A stretch of 64,000 nt of DNA from assembly GCA_040772905.1 (NCBI GenBank), contig JAXGXJ010000005.1:62001-126000 (forward strand), in the 5' to 3' direction. The first letter of the stretch is position 1, and each line of letters starts with the position of its first letter. A program made the translations under genes and the position numbers. The notes beneath the pieces are model-generated. The model was given only the letters and a program-made list of their open reading frames with translations, was not told the origin of the DNA and did no database searches. The DNA is from JAXGXJ01 sp040772905. Lineage in GTDB: Bacteria; Actinomycetota; Thermoleophilia; RBG-16-64-13. This document shows positions 35,514-45,122 of this stretch, piece by piece.

Positions 35514-35558
35514 TGGTAGCGGGGGCAGGATTTGAACCTGCGACCTTCGGGTTATGAG
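35514..35558 (-). other. 3' fragment of initiator tRNA-Met (CAT): attachment-site scar
   Basis: Read on the minus strand, 45 nt run from the anticodon loop (CTCATAACCC) through GAAGGTC, the T arm GCAGGTTCAAATCCTGC, the acceptor 3' strand CCCCGCT and ACCA. The match to the 3' half of bacterial initiator tRNA is near perfect. The 5' half is absent: beyond 35558 the sequence does not pair or match a tRNA. Such 3' fragments are left where a tyrosine-integrase element has inserted into a tRNA gene. The terminator lies on the left, so the island extends rightwards. Confidence 0.85.
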
Positions 35559-35738
35559 GCGCCACGATGGGGCTTCTGCCGGGCTTTCTCTGTTGCTCGA
35601 CATATGCCTATACCGCGTCGAAAACGGGCTTGCGAGCGTTGAGGCCAGGCGAGCCGAAACTGAAGGAGACCACTCTCGACGCATTTTCGTGGGCAGCCCG
35701 TGGGCAAGCTGCGGGCGCGAAGCCGGCTCATTTGTAGT

Positions 35739-36437
35739 CTAGTCGCCTGTTAGGAATCGGACCAGGAGGGAGATCCCAAGAAGAACGAAGAAGATGACCG
35801 CAAGGAAGAAGAACCCAAGGACGTAATCACCGATGAACACCAACGGGAACCACCACGGAATCGACTTGTGCTTGCGAAGCCAGTCGTGCTGTGCCCATTC
35901 ATACCGAGATTTGCCATTCGCCCAGTAGTAACCACCTCGATAGCCCCGTCTCAACTCTGGCTTGGGCTTGGGCAGGCTGTCCCTATATGCCTTGTCCCCC
36001 TTCCTGTCTGCGGCATTGCCCAAGTTCAGGCACGCGAACACCAGTACTGGGAAGCCCACGAGGAGAGAGGGGACAAGAGCATCCCTTGAAGAGGGAAAGA
36101 GCAGCGTACCCACCCACGGGCCGACGAGGACGGTGAGGAAGAAGACTCCCGATAGTGACAACCAAATCTTCTGCCCGAGGGTCCGACTAGGAACGCATCT
36201 TTCCAAGTCAGTGACTGGCTCCGCTAATTGACGGATCTCATCCGCGCCCGCGGGAGCTCTTGCCGCTATGCCTTCCGTTCGCGATGCCGATTCTTCCCGA
36301 TAGCTGCGAGTGCCCCGACATGCGGCCGAAGAGTAGCCGGTACAGCCCCAGAACTGGCCGCCTGCATTCGACCCTCGGCGAGCGGTCCTGAGGACCATTG
36401 GTCTTCCGCACCGTGGACAGGCTGGAGCTTCAGGCAA
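35739..36437 (-). CDS. Membrane protein with N-terminal topoisomerase-type zinc ribbon
   Basis: 232 residues. Residues ~5-42 form a zf-C4_Topoisom-like ribbon: CPRCGRPMVLRTARRG, then QFWGCTGYSSAACRG, four cysteines in the spacing found at topoisomerase I C-termini and in many nuclease and restriction proteins. Two hydrophobic segments follow at ~90-140, and two more (~195-230: IPWWFPLVFIGDYVLGFFFL, then AVIFFVLLG) at the C-terminus. A zinc ribbon joined to a membrane module is unusual; a nucleic-acid-sensing membrane effector is speculation. It lies at the island edge, downstream of the Mrr-like gene on the same strand. Confidence 0.65.
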   Translation of the reverse strand: MPEAPACPRCGRPMVLRTARRGSNAGGQFWGCTGYSSAACRGTRSYREESASRTEGIAARAPAGADEIRQLAEPVTDLERCVPSRTLGQKIWLSLSGVFFLTVLVGPWVGTLLFPSSRDALVPSLLVGFPVLVFACLNLGNAADRKGDKAYRDSLPKPKPELRRGYRGGYYWANGKSRYEWAQHDWLRKHKSIPWWFPLVFIGDYVLGFFFLAVIFFVLLGISLLVRFLTGD

Positions 36438-36670
36438 GACGAACTCTTCTCCCCGGGTTGCTCACGAGTTCGACCAGCGCCTTTGAAGAACACGGGGCCA
36501 GGCAGAATACGACGAGTCGTGACCGGTGCCTCTGCTCCTTGTCGAACGCCTGGCTGCAAGACTCGAGCGGCAGATGCTCTCGTTCATGGTACGCACCACA
36601 TCCCACGGTAAGCCGCTGGGAAACTCCATTTCGATCTCCAGCGTTCTTGGCTCGCCACCATAGCGCGCTC

Positions 36671-37687
36671 CTAACCCGCGGCCGGCCAGTAGAGCCGGAT
36701 CAGTGGCACGAGTGCTCGTGTGTCCGTATCCAGCTGCTCGTAGTTCTCGACTAGTAGGCTGACCACCTCGTCCACATCCAGAAGCGTAACCGGCACAGTA
36801 GCTCGATCGGCCTCGTACTTGGCCTCCTTGCTGAACCCGCCGATGCTGACATACAGGCCCCGGTCGCCCGAACGAAGCCCACCGAGGAAGGAACGAAGAC
36901 CTGGGGCGCCTATCTGCTCCTTGGGCCGGTGTTTGACTTCAACAACAATGCGAGGCGATTCCAGGCCCAAGCCGTCGGGAGAGGCCACGATATCTCGGCC
37001 CTGATCGCTGCCTCGAGGCGAGACACGCGTCTTGTAGCCCATCGCGCGCAATATGCCGGCAACAAGCTCCTGCATCTGCTCCCAGTCCAGAGCCACCACT
37101 TTGTCCTTGATGAACTCGTGCGCTTTTAGTGCGGTCTCTTCACGAAGGAGTTCAAGTTCATCCTTGGGGGTCTCTTCTCCATTTGCCGGCTTCTCCTCCC
37201 CCTCACCACTCAATCGACGCTCAAGTTCAGAGGCGATCTCCGCTGGCACAAGGAAGATCGTGCTGATGGCTCCCAGGCTGTTCTTGGCCCCGGTCGAGAG
37301 CTCGTCTCGGGGCACGGAACCGAGCCACTCAACCTCGCGGACATGAGGGTAGGGGTCTTGTCCGATCTTCACGGTCTCTGGCCGGTACTGATACGAGCCG
37401 ACTATCGAGCCAATCGAGTACTCGCGCTTCTCGGGATCATATGTGACCACTCGGTCTCCAGGAGCAAACTCGAGCAGGAACCGAGAGAGTTGGCCTGCAG
37501 AAGCAGCCACCTGGCCGGGCCGAAACTCGGGGAACTCTGCACGAACAAGGTCGCGAAGCTCTTTCGAGGTCTTCACGGTCGAAAGATCTGTGTAGTCGAG
37601 GAACCCCACGGCTACCAATGAATGCTGCCTGAAGTCGTCAACAAGCGCTCCGTCGCGCCCGGCGCGAACCATCCAAGTCTTGCTCAA
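36671..37687 (-). CDS. Mrr-like restriction endonuclease
   Basis: 338 residues. The C-terminal half (~200-310) is an Mrr_cat domain of PD-(D/E)xK type: MGYKTRVSPRGSDQGRDIVA with the catalytic Asp, then SPRIVVEVKHRPKEQIGAPG with the (E)xK pair, and LRSGDRGLYVSIGGFSKEAK. The N-terminal ~110 residues (SKTWMVRAGRDGALVDDFRQ, VAVGFLDYTDL, LEFAPGDRVVTYDPEKREY) resemble the modified-base-sensing N-terminus of Mrr/McrBC-type proteins. Such enzymes cut DNA carrying foreign methylation. It is 39 bp downstream of brxL on the same strand; type IV enzymes often accompany BREX loci. Confidence 0.85.
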   Translation of the reverse strand: MSKTWMVRAGRDGALVDDFRQHSLVAVGFLDYTDLSTVKTSKELRDLVRAEFPEFRPGQVAASAGQLSRFLLEFAPGDRVVTYDPEKREYSIGSIVGSYQYRPETVKIGQDPYPHVREVEWLGSVPRDELSTGAKNSLGAISTIFLVPAEIASELERRLSGEGEEKPANGEETPKDELELLREETALKAHEFIKDKVVALDWEQMQELVAGILRAMGYKTRVSPRGSDQGRDIVASPDGLGLESPRIVVEVKHRPKEQIGAPGLRSFLGGLRSGDRGLYVSIGGFSKEAKYEADRATVPVTLLDVDEVVSLLVENYEQLDTDTRALVPLIRLYWPAAG

Positions 37688-37726
37688 CTCATCTCACCTC
37701 CGGATGGGCAACTCGTTCGCTGACTC

Positions 37727-39874
37727 TCAGGACCCGAAATGCTCCGCCACATACTGCAGCGCGTCCTGTGTGTTGAGCAGCCGCGTCGAGTTGTTGAACC
37801 TTACGTAGAGATCGGTCTCGATGCCTCTCTTCACGAAGACCGCCGTACGGCTGGGTTCGAGGTCGACCCGGCAGACGTCATGGCCCTCGATTGTCTGGAA
37901 CGTGACGCTCAGATTCGCCAAGGCCGGCTTGCCCACGGCGATCTCAAGCAGATCAGTCAACCAGTTCTCGAAGCCGTCGCGGCCGCGGCCCTTGACCAGC
38001 TTGTAGTCATTCTCGAGGCCGATCGGCTCTCCGTCGTCCTTCACACCGATCAGCAGCGTGCCGCCCTCGGCGTTGAGGAAGCCGGCGATCGTCCGCACGA
38101 TGGTCCGCTCGATCTCTTCGTCTCGGTCGCCCTTCTTGTAGCTCCAGCGAGCCGACGACTTGAACTCGACTCTCTTCCCCTCCCCCGCCGCTATCAGCTC
38201 GACGATGCCGGGGCGTGCCGCTCCGGACGACGGCGCATGGGATCCGTCTTCAGATTCGCCCGGATGCTCAACATCTGGCAGCTCTGCTTCGCCGTCGGCC
38301 GCCTGATGGTCGCCTGGCGCAGCCCCGACCCGCAGTCGCGGGCTGGCATACTCGGGGTACTCGCGCTCTTCGGGCGTCAGGACCGTCGTGTCAACGCCAC
38401 CGTCAACCCCCCGATACACGAAGTCATGCCGAGCAAAGGTGTCATCGAGGCGCAGGATGTGTTCCCGTACCCGCCGGCGCGATTCCATGGCCAGGGCCAG
38501 TAGCTCTTCGATTTCCTCTGCGGTCGCGTCCCCGTGCGGATACAGCAGCTTCATCAAGCCGGAGAAAGTCTTCTCCAGTCCGGTCTGATCGCGGGTCGAT
38601 AGCTCCGACACCAGCTCAAAGCGATCGTTGTAGGCGCTCGTGAAGTCCTCGGTGCGCTGGTGTTTCAGGATCTCGGCCAGATAGTCGACGATGAAGCCGT
38701 AGCCACTGGTGAACAGGTCGCTGCTAACGGGCGACACCTCCCACCCGGGCAGGTAGGCGTGGAGCCGGTCCAGGAACGCCGAGTCGATGTACTTGTCGGG
38801 GAGCGGCTCGAAGAAGTGGGAGTGCCGCAGCATATAGGGCATGGGCTTCTTCGTGTTGCCCATGAAGACCATCGACGCCTCGGCGGTGAGCTGTTCGATG
38901 CCCCGCGAGAAAGACTTGTTGGCCATGAAGTTCTTCATGATGTCGACCAGGTTCTTGTCGACGTTCTTGTCCTTGCCGGCGAATTCATCGAAGCAGATGC
39001 AGTCCCAGTAGCCGACGAGCCCGATCTTGCCGGTGGCGTTGTTCACGAAGAGCTTGGCCACGCTCACCTCGGCCCCGGAGATGAGGATCCCGTGGGGCGA
39101 GAACTCGGCGTAGATGTGGGACTTGCCGGTGCCCTTGGGCCCCAGCTCGATGAGGTTGTAGTTGCGCTCGCAGTAGGGCACTAGCCGCATCAGCTGCAAG
39201 AGCTTCCCGCGACGGCTGAACGCATCCGGGTTGAGGCCGATGCTCTGGAGGAGGACACCCATCCACTCCTCGGTGGAGAAGTTGGCCCGGGCGGCCAGGA
39301 ACTCCTCGTAGTCGGCCCGTGAGACTTGGATGGGTTTCAGGCTCTCTATGTGCCATGGGCAGGCCTTGGGCTCCTCGCTCAGCTCGTAGGCAAGCTCCGT
39401 GATGCACCAGATCCCCCCCACCAACAGCTTCGGATGCCGGCGGATGAGGTCGTCGGCGATGGGGACGTTCTTGAGCCCGAGATTGCTGAACTTGGCTTCG
39501 TAGAAGCCGCCCTTGTCGTTCAGCTCGGCGGCCACCTTGTCGATGACCTTGTGGCTGCCGCGCTCCTTGATAGTCGACTTGACCAGCTCAGCTTGATTGC
39601 GGTGGACGTAGTGCTTGGCGAGGATGCGTTGCACCGACTCCAGCCCGGCCTTAAGAGCATCGAGATCGTCGGTGGCGCAGTGCTGCCCCAGCAGGTATTC
39701 GAGCACATAGGTGGGCACCACCGCGTTCTGCTTCAGGCCCTTGGTCAGGTCCTTGCGCACCACCAACCCGGGGAACTGCTCGAGGATCTTGCGATCCAGC
39801 GGCCCCAGCGTCACCGGGGTCGAAACGGCGGCTTCCAGCGGGTCGATGATCCTCTCTTCAGGGTTCTCAGACAT
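37727..39874 (-). CDS. brxL: BrxL AAA+ protein with a C-terminal Schlafen/AlbA_2 domain
   Basis: 715 residues from ATG 39874, overlapping the pglZ stop by 8 bp. Residues ~20-510 match BrxL: FPGLVVRKDLTKGLKQNAVV, YVLEYLLGQHCATDDLDALK, LIELGPKGTGKSHIYAEFSP (Walker A GPKGTGKS), GLVGYWDCICFDEFAGKD (Walker B), MVFMGNTKKPMPYMLRHSH and LKLLYPHGDATAEEIEELL. After a low-complexity Asp/Glu/Pro/Ser linker (~510-560) comes not the Lon-like domain usual in BrxL but an AlbA_2/Schlafen module (563-715): GEGKRVEFKSSARWSYKKGD, ERTIVRTIAGFLNAEGGTLL, VKDDGEPIGLENDY. The frame is continuous, so this is a real fusion in the sequence. BrxL is a DNA-bound hexameric motor; the new domain may change how it recognises or processes nucleic acid. 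Confidence 0.85.
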   Translation of the reverse strand: MSENPEERIIDPLEAAVSTPVTLGPLDRKILEQFPGLVVRKDLTKGLKQNAVVPTYVLEYLLGQHCATDDLDALKAGLESVQRILAKHYVHRNQAELVKSTIKERGSHKVIDKVAAELNDKGGFYEAKFSNLGLKNVPIADDLIRRHPKLLVGGIWCITELAYELSEEPKACPWHIESLKPIQVSRADYEEFLAARANFSTEEWMGVLLQSIGLNPDAFSRRGKLLQLMRLVPYCERNYNLIELGPKGTGKSHIYAEFSPHGILISGAEVSVAKLFVNNATGKIGLVGYWDCICFDEFAGKDKNVDKNLVDIMKNFMANKSFSRGIEQLTAEASMVFMGNTKKPMPYMLRHSHFFEPLPDKYIDSAFLDRLHAYLPGWEVSPVSSDLFTSGYGFIVDYLAEILKHQRTEDFTSAYNDRFELVSELSTRDQTGLEKTFSGLMKLLYPHGDATAEEIEELLALAMESRRRVREHILRLDDTFARHDFVYRGVDGGVDTTVLTPEEREYPEYASPRLRVGAAPGDHQAADGEAELPDVEHPGESEDGSHAPSSGAARPGIVELIAAGEGKRVEFKSSARWSYKKGDRDEEIERTIVRTIAGFLNAEGGTLLIGVKDDGEPIGLENDYKLVKGRGRDGFENWLTDLLEIAVGKPALANLSVTFQTIEGHDVCRVDLEPSRTAVFVKRGIETDLYVRFNNSTRLLNTQDALQYVAEHFGS

Positions 39875-42356
39875 CGAAATCACTCTCAAACGGCTTCTGC
39901 AGTTTCACCTTGTGGGTCTTGTAGATGGCGGTCTGGCTGGTGCCGGGGATGGTCTCCTCCAAGCGGACCTCGACCTCCTTGCCATTGTAGTCATCGGCGG
40001 CCCGGGACAAAGTCAGGCCCACCTTCTTCTCCCGCAGACGCGGCTCCTCATCGGCCAGGTCGAAGGTGAAGGAGTGGACATCAGAGATGATCTTACCGTC
40101 GGACGCGTACACGCCCACCGTCAGGATCCTGGGCAAGGTCTTCTCGGCCACGGGCTGCAGTTGGTAGAGCGCCAGCGTGAGCTGCCCGGTCGTGATCTTG
40201 CTGGGGGCACGGAGAATATCCACCTCCACCCGTTCGGTGTCATCCGACCGAGCTTTATGGATGCGTACCACCGGCACCACTACTTCCTGCAGGCTCAGTC
40301 CGCCATGCACGTAGCGCTTGCCCGAGCCGCTCAGGGGGAAGCGCCCCAGCGAGAGCGGGAAGGTCGCCTGCCAGTCCCCGCTCAAGCCCAGGTCGGTCGC
40401 GGCGAACGTCTTCAGCGCCGGGTTCTTGGCGATGTTGCGGCCGATAGCGAAGCGCCGGTTCCTCATGAGCCACTCACCAGCCGCAGGCAGCGGCAGGTCA
40501 TCGGCTTCGGCAACCTCCGACTGCTGGAAGAGGAAGCCGTGATCGGCGGTCAGCAGCATGTTGTTGCCGTTGGCGTTGGCGATCTTGCGAAGGATCTGCA
40601 TGAGCTCCTGCAGTGCCGTCTCCACCGCCTCAGCGGTCTTGGCCTCAGTAGCCGATGAGTCGCCCACCTTGTCGATGGTGTTATGGAAGATGTAGATGAC
40701 ATCGTGGTCGCGCATGAGCGCGCGCCCCTCGGTCTTGGTGTTCATCTCGAGGAAGGTCTCTGCCTGGATGGCCGTCGCCCTCCCCCCCACAGCGGCCGCC
40801 AGAATCTGTCTGCGTGCCTCGGTTCCGGAGGCCGGTTTGCCGTCCATGAGCGCGGTTCCGTCGGCCGGCTGGATGGTGCGTTCATTTCCGGGCAGAAGCG
40901 AGGCCATGCCCAGTTGTGTGTATGAGGGGAGCGAGGCGAGTACCACCTCCAGCTGCGCCGTCCAACGGTTCTCGCTCTGGATGCGGGCGACTAACTCCGC
41001 CGCTGCCTCGTAGCGCAGGCCGTCAGACACCACCACGAACACCTTCTGACCCTTGTCCAGGAAGGGCTTCACGTGTCGCTCGAAGAACGCGGTCTGCGGC
41101 ACCAGACGATCACCCCGCCAGGTGGTCAAATCGCGCACCCGGTCGCCCCACCGATCAGCGAGAGGCAGCAGGAAGGTGTTGACATACGCCTTCTCCACCC
41201 AATCGGTCACGCACTTGGTCACAGCCACCTGACCATAGCGCCGCTGGTGATAGCAGAAGCGCCGGTAGGCGTTGTCTATCTGCTGCCAAGTGGCGACGTA
41301 GCGGGAGACTCCGGCATCCACGCTGTCCACGTGAAGCTCGGTGGCATCGAGGAGCTCGCGCAGCCGGATGGCCTGGGTAAGAGCTTCGTAGCCATCTGCG
41401 TGGTCGCCGAACCAGAAGGACTTGCGCCGAGCCTCTAACGTCGCCGAGAGAGCCGCGCTCGCCCCTCCCTTCTCGAAGCTCCCACACGCTCGGTGGATGA
41501 TGAAGCGTTCGAAGGCGGCGAAGGTATCCGAGTGCTCGATCTGCCGGAGGTCGTCCAGGGCGTCCAATTGACCACTGATGTGAAGATCCGCCTCCAGTGC
41601 GCCGGACCATCGCCGGAAGGCGGGCCCGTGGCTCTGGCTGTCCTTCCATCTCTGGAGAAACACGCGCGCATGAAGATCGAGAGAGACCCCCGAATCGAGC
41701 GGATTAGCCCACCGGAAAAGCATCGTGGCGAAATCACGGAGGGTCGGCTTGTCGCTTGCGTATCCGAAACGAAGGCCCACCTCCTTCCAGAAGGCCCCGA
41801 CCAGGTTGGCCTGTCCGAAACGCTCCTCAACCGGATCGAGCAGGGCATCGCCGGCGTCCCGGCTAAGGAAGGCTAGAAGCAGCGAGTCCACATCGGCTTC
41901 GGTGCCGGCCAGGACAGCCATCATCTTGAGACGGAGGCTGCGGGCTTCCTCCGCGGCTGTGAGCATCGGTTTCAGCATTTGGATCTGCTTGGCGTTGAAG
42001 AACCCGATATGCTCCTCGATCACGGGACGAAACTCATAGGGCAGACCGACGTCCTGGAGGATGAGAGAAGCCCGGTCAGCTTTGAACTCATGGCCTTGGA
42101 GGCGCAGGTCGAGAAGCCAGTCCTCCATGTCTCTGGGGCGCTCACTGGGGAAGTAGAGAAGATACCGCGCGCCGCGGTCGGGATCGCCGTGGATGGCTAC
42201 CTTGACCGAGAACTCGTCACCCTCGACCCTGAGCTTTGTCACCCCCGCGCTCTCGAATTCCTCGAAGGCGCTCGACCACTCCCGCTTGGGGTCGTACCAG
42301 AACACCAGGCGATGGCGCAGGAACACACGCTCGAGGCTGTCGGCGACGCGACTCAC
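39867..42356 (-). CDS. pglZ: BREX-1 phosphatase-domain protein PglZ
   Basis: 829 residues. The alkaline-phosphatase-like core shows FVVVSDGLRYEAAAELVARI (metal Asp), HDVIYIFHNTIDKVGD and NNMLLTADHGFLFQ (DHG metal ligands). The N-terminal part LRHRLVFWYDPKREWSSAFE and C-terminal part VHGGLSLQEVVVPVVRIHK are those of type-1 PglZ. The start ATG 42356 overlaps the pglX stop by 4 bp (ATGA), and its stop overlaps brxL, so the three genes are translationally coupled. PglZ is needed both for BREX methylation and for phage exclusion. The gene appears intact, but its expression may be reduced by the IS21 insertion upstream. Confidence 0.92.
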   Translation of the reverse strand: MSRVADSLERVFLRHRLVFWYDPKREWSSAFEEFESAGVTKLRVEGDEFSVKVAIHGDPDRGARYLLYFPSERPRDMEDWLLDLRLQGHEFKADRASLILQDVGLPYEFRPVIEEHIGFFNAKQIQMLKPMLTAAEEARSLRLKMMAVLAGTEADVDSLLLAFLSRDAGDALLDPVEERFGQANLVGAFWKEVGLRFGYASDKPTLRDFATMLFRWANPLDSGVSLDLHARVFLQRWKDSQSHGPAFRRWSGALEADLHISGQLDALDDLRQIEHSDTFAAFERFIIHRACGSFEKGGASAALSATLEARRKSFWFGDHADGYEALTQAIRLRELLDATELHVDSVDAGVSRYVATWQQIDNAYRRFCYHQRRYGQVAVTKCVTDWVEKAYVNTFLLPLADRWGDRVRDLTTWRGDRLVPQTAFFERHVKPFLDKGQKVFVVVSDGLRYEAAAELVARIQSENRWTAQLEVVLASLPSYTQLGMASLLPGNERTIQPADGTALMDGKPASGTEARRQILAAAVGGRATAIQAETFLEMNTKTEGRALMRDHDVIYIFHNTIDKVGDSSATEAKTAEAVETALQELMQILRKIANANGNNMLLTADHGFLFQQSEVAEADDLPLPAAGEWLMRNRRFAIGRNIAKNPALKTFAATDLGLSGDWQATFPLSLGRFPLSGSGKRYVHGGLSLQEVVVPVVRIHKARSDDTERVEVDILRAPSKITTGQLTLALYQLQPVAEKTLPRILTVGVYASDGKIISDVHSFTFDLADEEPRLREKKVGLTLSRAADDYNGKEVEVRLEETIPGTSQTAIYKTHKVKLQKPFESDFDV

Positions 42357-43236
42357 TCGTCAGATTCCTTCGCCGCCAGTCCCGGGATGGGCGCCAGAGC
42401 AGGTCCCAGCTTGAGGTAGTTCACCTTGACCCCATCATCCAGGTCCAGCTCGATACGCTCCTGGGCCAGCGGCAGGAGCACCTCCCTTTCATACTCCTCG
42501 CACTCGCGGATGGTCTTGCCGAGCGCGTCGGCTTCTTTGCGATACCGAGCCTTGTCATGAGGCGAGGTGGACTCGCTGGCCAGGAGGTGCTCCAGGTGCT
42601 CCAGGCGATAGTGCATCTTGGAGATGTACTCGCGCAGGTAGCGGTTGAGCACGCGGTTGGCCGTGTCGCGGGTGTAGCGGTGGAGGTAGACGAGGCACTG
42701 GAAGCCCTTCTTGGGACTCTGGAACATCCAGTAGATGGGCCGCTTCTTGTGAGTCTGGAGATGGTCCTTGTAGAAGTCGGTGGCAAAGTACTTGCGCAGG
42801 TCCTTGCCCAATGACTCCTCGATGAAGCGCAGGTTCTCATCCAGGGTCGAATCCCCAAACGTGACCCGCAGGAAGTTCCGCGTGCGAGCCACGATGTCAT
42901 CCTCGAACCATTCTCCGCTTAAGACCGGGATGATGGCATCTTCATCGGGGACAAAGCTGAGCTCATCCAGGGGCCTCCCCACTCTTGCCAGGTAGCCCTC
43001 CAGAGTGTCGCCGGCATCGGCCAGGATGAGGCCGGGCTTATCCAGGGAGTAGCGGCCCATCATGCAACCCACGGCGTGGGAGAGGAATCCAGCGATGTCC
43101 TTACGTCTGTCGGGACGAGCCAGGGTGATCTCCTCTTCCGGGACCTCAGGAGTGAGCTCATCCTGAAGGCCATAGGCTTCGATCCACAGGCGGTTGTTCT
43201 CCGTCTCTAGCTGCTGCATACGGGCAATGTTGTCCC
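42353..43236 (-). pseudogene. pglX: BREX methyltransferase PglX, C-terminal part (cut by IS21)
   Basis: Native sequence resumes directly after the element with RDNIARMQQLETENNRLWIE, then AYGLQDELTPEVPEEEITL, the conserved spacer before the PglX C-terminal target-recognition region, and continues to AKESDE at 42353 (about 292 residues). An ATG inside the IS end at 43264 could start a protein reading MGQFHIGN first. Joined to the N-terminal part with one GTCCC removed, the frame is continuous for 1167 codons including stop. Confidence 0.88.
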
Positions 43237-43347
43237 TGTCGTTGCCGATGTGAAACTGACCCATTAGTGCCGGTCTGAAACTGACCCACCTTGAAATGAC
43301 GTAGGCTTCTCGGTTGGTTCTCTTGGAATCTGCCGAGGAGGGGTCAG

Positions 43348-44340
43348 TTGATCAAACTGGAGGAATGGGTGGACATCGTTTCCCTTCATAGGCAGGGTCT
43401 TTCTATTCGCGCGATCGCTCGCAGACTGGGCGTCTCCCGCAACACGGTACGAGCCGCGCTTCGTCGGCCGGGTCCGCCGACGAGAGCCCCACAACAGCGG
43501 CCGCCGTCCAAGCTGGATCCCTATCGGGACTATCTCCTGGCCCGGCTGGCCGAGTTCCCGGAACTGCCGGCGGAAGCGCTCTTCGAGGAGATCCAGGCTC
43601 TCGGCTATTCCGGCGGCCGCACCATCCTCAAGGAGTTCACCCGGCCTTATCGCATCCGCAGGAAAGAGCCAGTGGTGCGCTTTGAGACCCCGCCCGGCCG
43701 CCAGGCCCAGTGTGACTGGGCTCACCTCGGCACTCACGTCATCCGCGGCGAGCTCACAGCGCTCTATCTCTTCGTGATGATCCTCGGCTTCTCCCGGGTC
43801 CTCTATGCCGAAGTGGTCACCCGCACCGACATCGACACGTTCCTGGAACTCCACGTGCACGCCTTCCGCGCCTTCGGGGGCATGCCCGAGGAGATCCTCT
43901 ATGACAACCAGAAGGTGGTGGTGCTCAGCCGCTCATCTGACGGCCCGGTCTTTCATCCCGCTCTTCTTGCCTTCGCTGGCCAGTTCGGCTTCAAGCCGCG
44001 CCTCTGCCGGCCCTATCGGGCCCGCACCAAGGGGAAGGTGGAGCGCTCCATCGGCTATATCCGGGACCGCTTCTTCTGTGGAAGGACGTTCATCGATATC
44101 CCCGATCTCAACCACCAGCTCGCGATGTGGCTTGAGACCGCCAACGCCCGGGAGCATAAGACCACCGGTGAACGGCCCTGTGATCGGCTGCTCAGGGAGA
44201 AGCTCCTGCCCTTCGCCGCCGCCCGGCCCTGGCGGGGTTCAGAGGCGCCGATCGTGCCTCCCCGGCGCCCCTCCTTCCGTTTCGCCTCTCCCGAGGTCGA
44301 GCGGCGTTCTCTCTCGGTCTATGAGGAGGTGTGCTCGTGA
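43348..44340 (+). CDS. istA: IS21-family transposase IstA
   Basis: 330 residues from TTG 43348 (GAGGAGGGG upstream). N-terminal HTH GLSIRAIARRLGVSRNTVRA, then the DDE core: QCDWAHLGTHVIRGELTALY (first Asp), EEILYDNQKVVVL (second Asp) and RARTKGKVERSIGYIRDRFF (Glu). The C-terminal segment ETANAREHKTTGERPCDRLL is typical of IstA. It overlaps istB by 10 bp, as in active IS21 elements. Shorter than the ~390-residue classical IstA but apparently complete. Confidence 0.93.
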   Translation: MIKLEEWVDIVSLHRQGLSIRAIARRLGVSRNTVRAALRRPGPPTRAPQQRPPSKLDPYRDYLLARLAEFPELPAEALFEEIQALGYSGGRTILKEFTRPYRIRRKEPVVRFETPPGRQAQCDWAHLGTHVIRGELTALYLFVMILGFSRVLYAEVVTRTDIDTFLELHVHAFRAFGGMPEEILYDNQKVVVLSRSSDGPVFHPALLAFAGQFGFKPRLCRPYRARTKGKVERSIGYIRDRFFCGRTFIDIPDLNHQLAMWLETANAREHKTTGERPCDRLLREKLLPFAAARPWRGSEAPIVPPRRPSFRFASPEVERRSLSVYEEVCS

Positions 44341-45122
44341 ACCTGGAGATGGAGCGCATCGCACTTCTCGCCGACCGGCTGCACCTGCCCCAGCTCACCG
44401 CCAGCCTGCCGCTTCTGGCCGAGGAGGCCGCCCGCAAAGAGCAGAGCTACAGCGAGTTTCTGCTGGGGCTCTTGGAAGAGGAGGTCCGGGCCGCGGACGT
44501 CCGAGCCCAGGAGATGATGCTCAGGCTCGCGTCGTTCCCCTTCCGGCGCACCCTCGATGACTTCGACTTCTCCTTTCAGCCCTCGGTCAGCAAAAAGCAG
44601 CTCAGGGAGCTTGCGAGTTGCGCCTATGTGGAGCGGGCGGAGAACGTCATCCTCCTCGGGCCGCCGGGCGTGGGCAAGACGCACCTGGCCGTCGCTCTCG
44701 GCCTCGCTGCCATCCACAAGCGCCTGCACGTGAAGTTCACCACCGTGGCCGCCATGGTCGCCAACCTCACCCAGGCGCTGAAGGCCGGCACCTATCCCGC
44801 CCGGCTTCGCACCTATCTTCGGCCCAGCGTCCTCATTCTTGATGAGATCGGCTTTCTTCCTCTGGAAGCGGGGCAGGCCAGTCTGCTCTTCGAAGTCATC
44901 TCCCGCCGATACGAGCGCGGCTCCATCATCCTCACCTCGAACAAGAGCTATGCCGAATGGGCAGAGATCTTCTCCGGCGACGAGGTGATCGCCACAGCCA
45001 TGCTCGACCGGCTCCTTCACCACGCGACCACCATCATCATCAAGGGCCAGAGCTACCGGCTCAAAGACAAACAGCGGGCCGGCCTGGTTGCTCGAAGAAA
45101 GGGGAACGAGGCAAGCGAATGA
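44331..45122 (+). CDS. istB: IS21-family ATP-binding helper IstB
   Basis: 263 residues from GTG 44331. DnaC-like AAA+ ATPase: Walker A ILLGPPGVGKTHLAVALGLA, Walker B SVLILDEIGFLPLEAGQ, sensor SIILTSNKSYAEWAEIF. The N-terminal LADRLHLPQLTASLPLLAEE helix is the usual IstB/DnaC start. IstB selects the target and stimulates IstA. Intact. Confidence 0.94.
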   Translation: MLVNLEMERIALLADRLHLPQLTASLPLLAEEAARKEQSYSEFLLGLLEEEVRAADVRAQEMMLRLASFPFRRTLDDFDFSFQPSVSKKQLRELASCAYVERAENVILLGPPGVGKTHLAVALGLAAIHKRLHVKFTTVAAMVANLTQALKAGTYPARLRTYLRPSVLILDEIGFLPLEAGQASLLFEVISRRYERGSIILTSNKSYAEWAEIFSGDEVIATAMLDRLLHHATTIIIKGQSYRLKDKQRAGLVARRKGNEASE

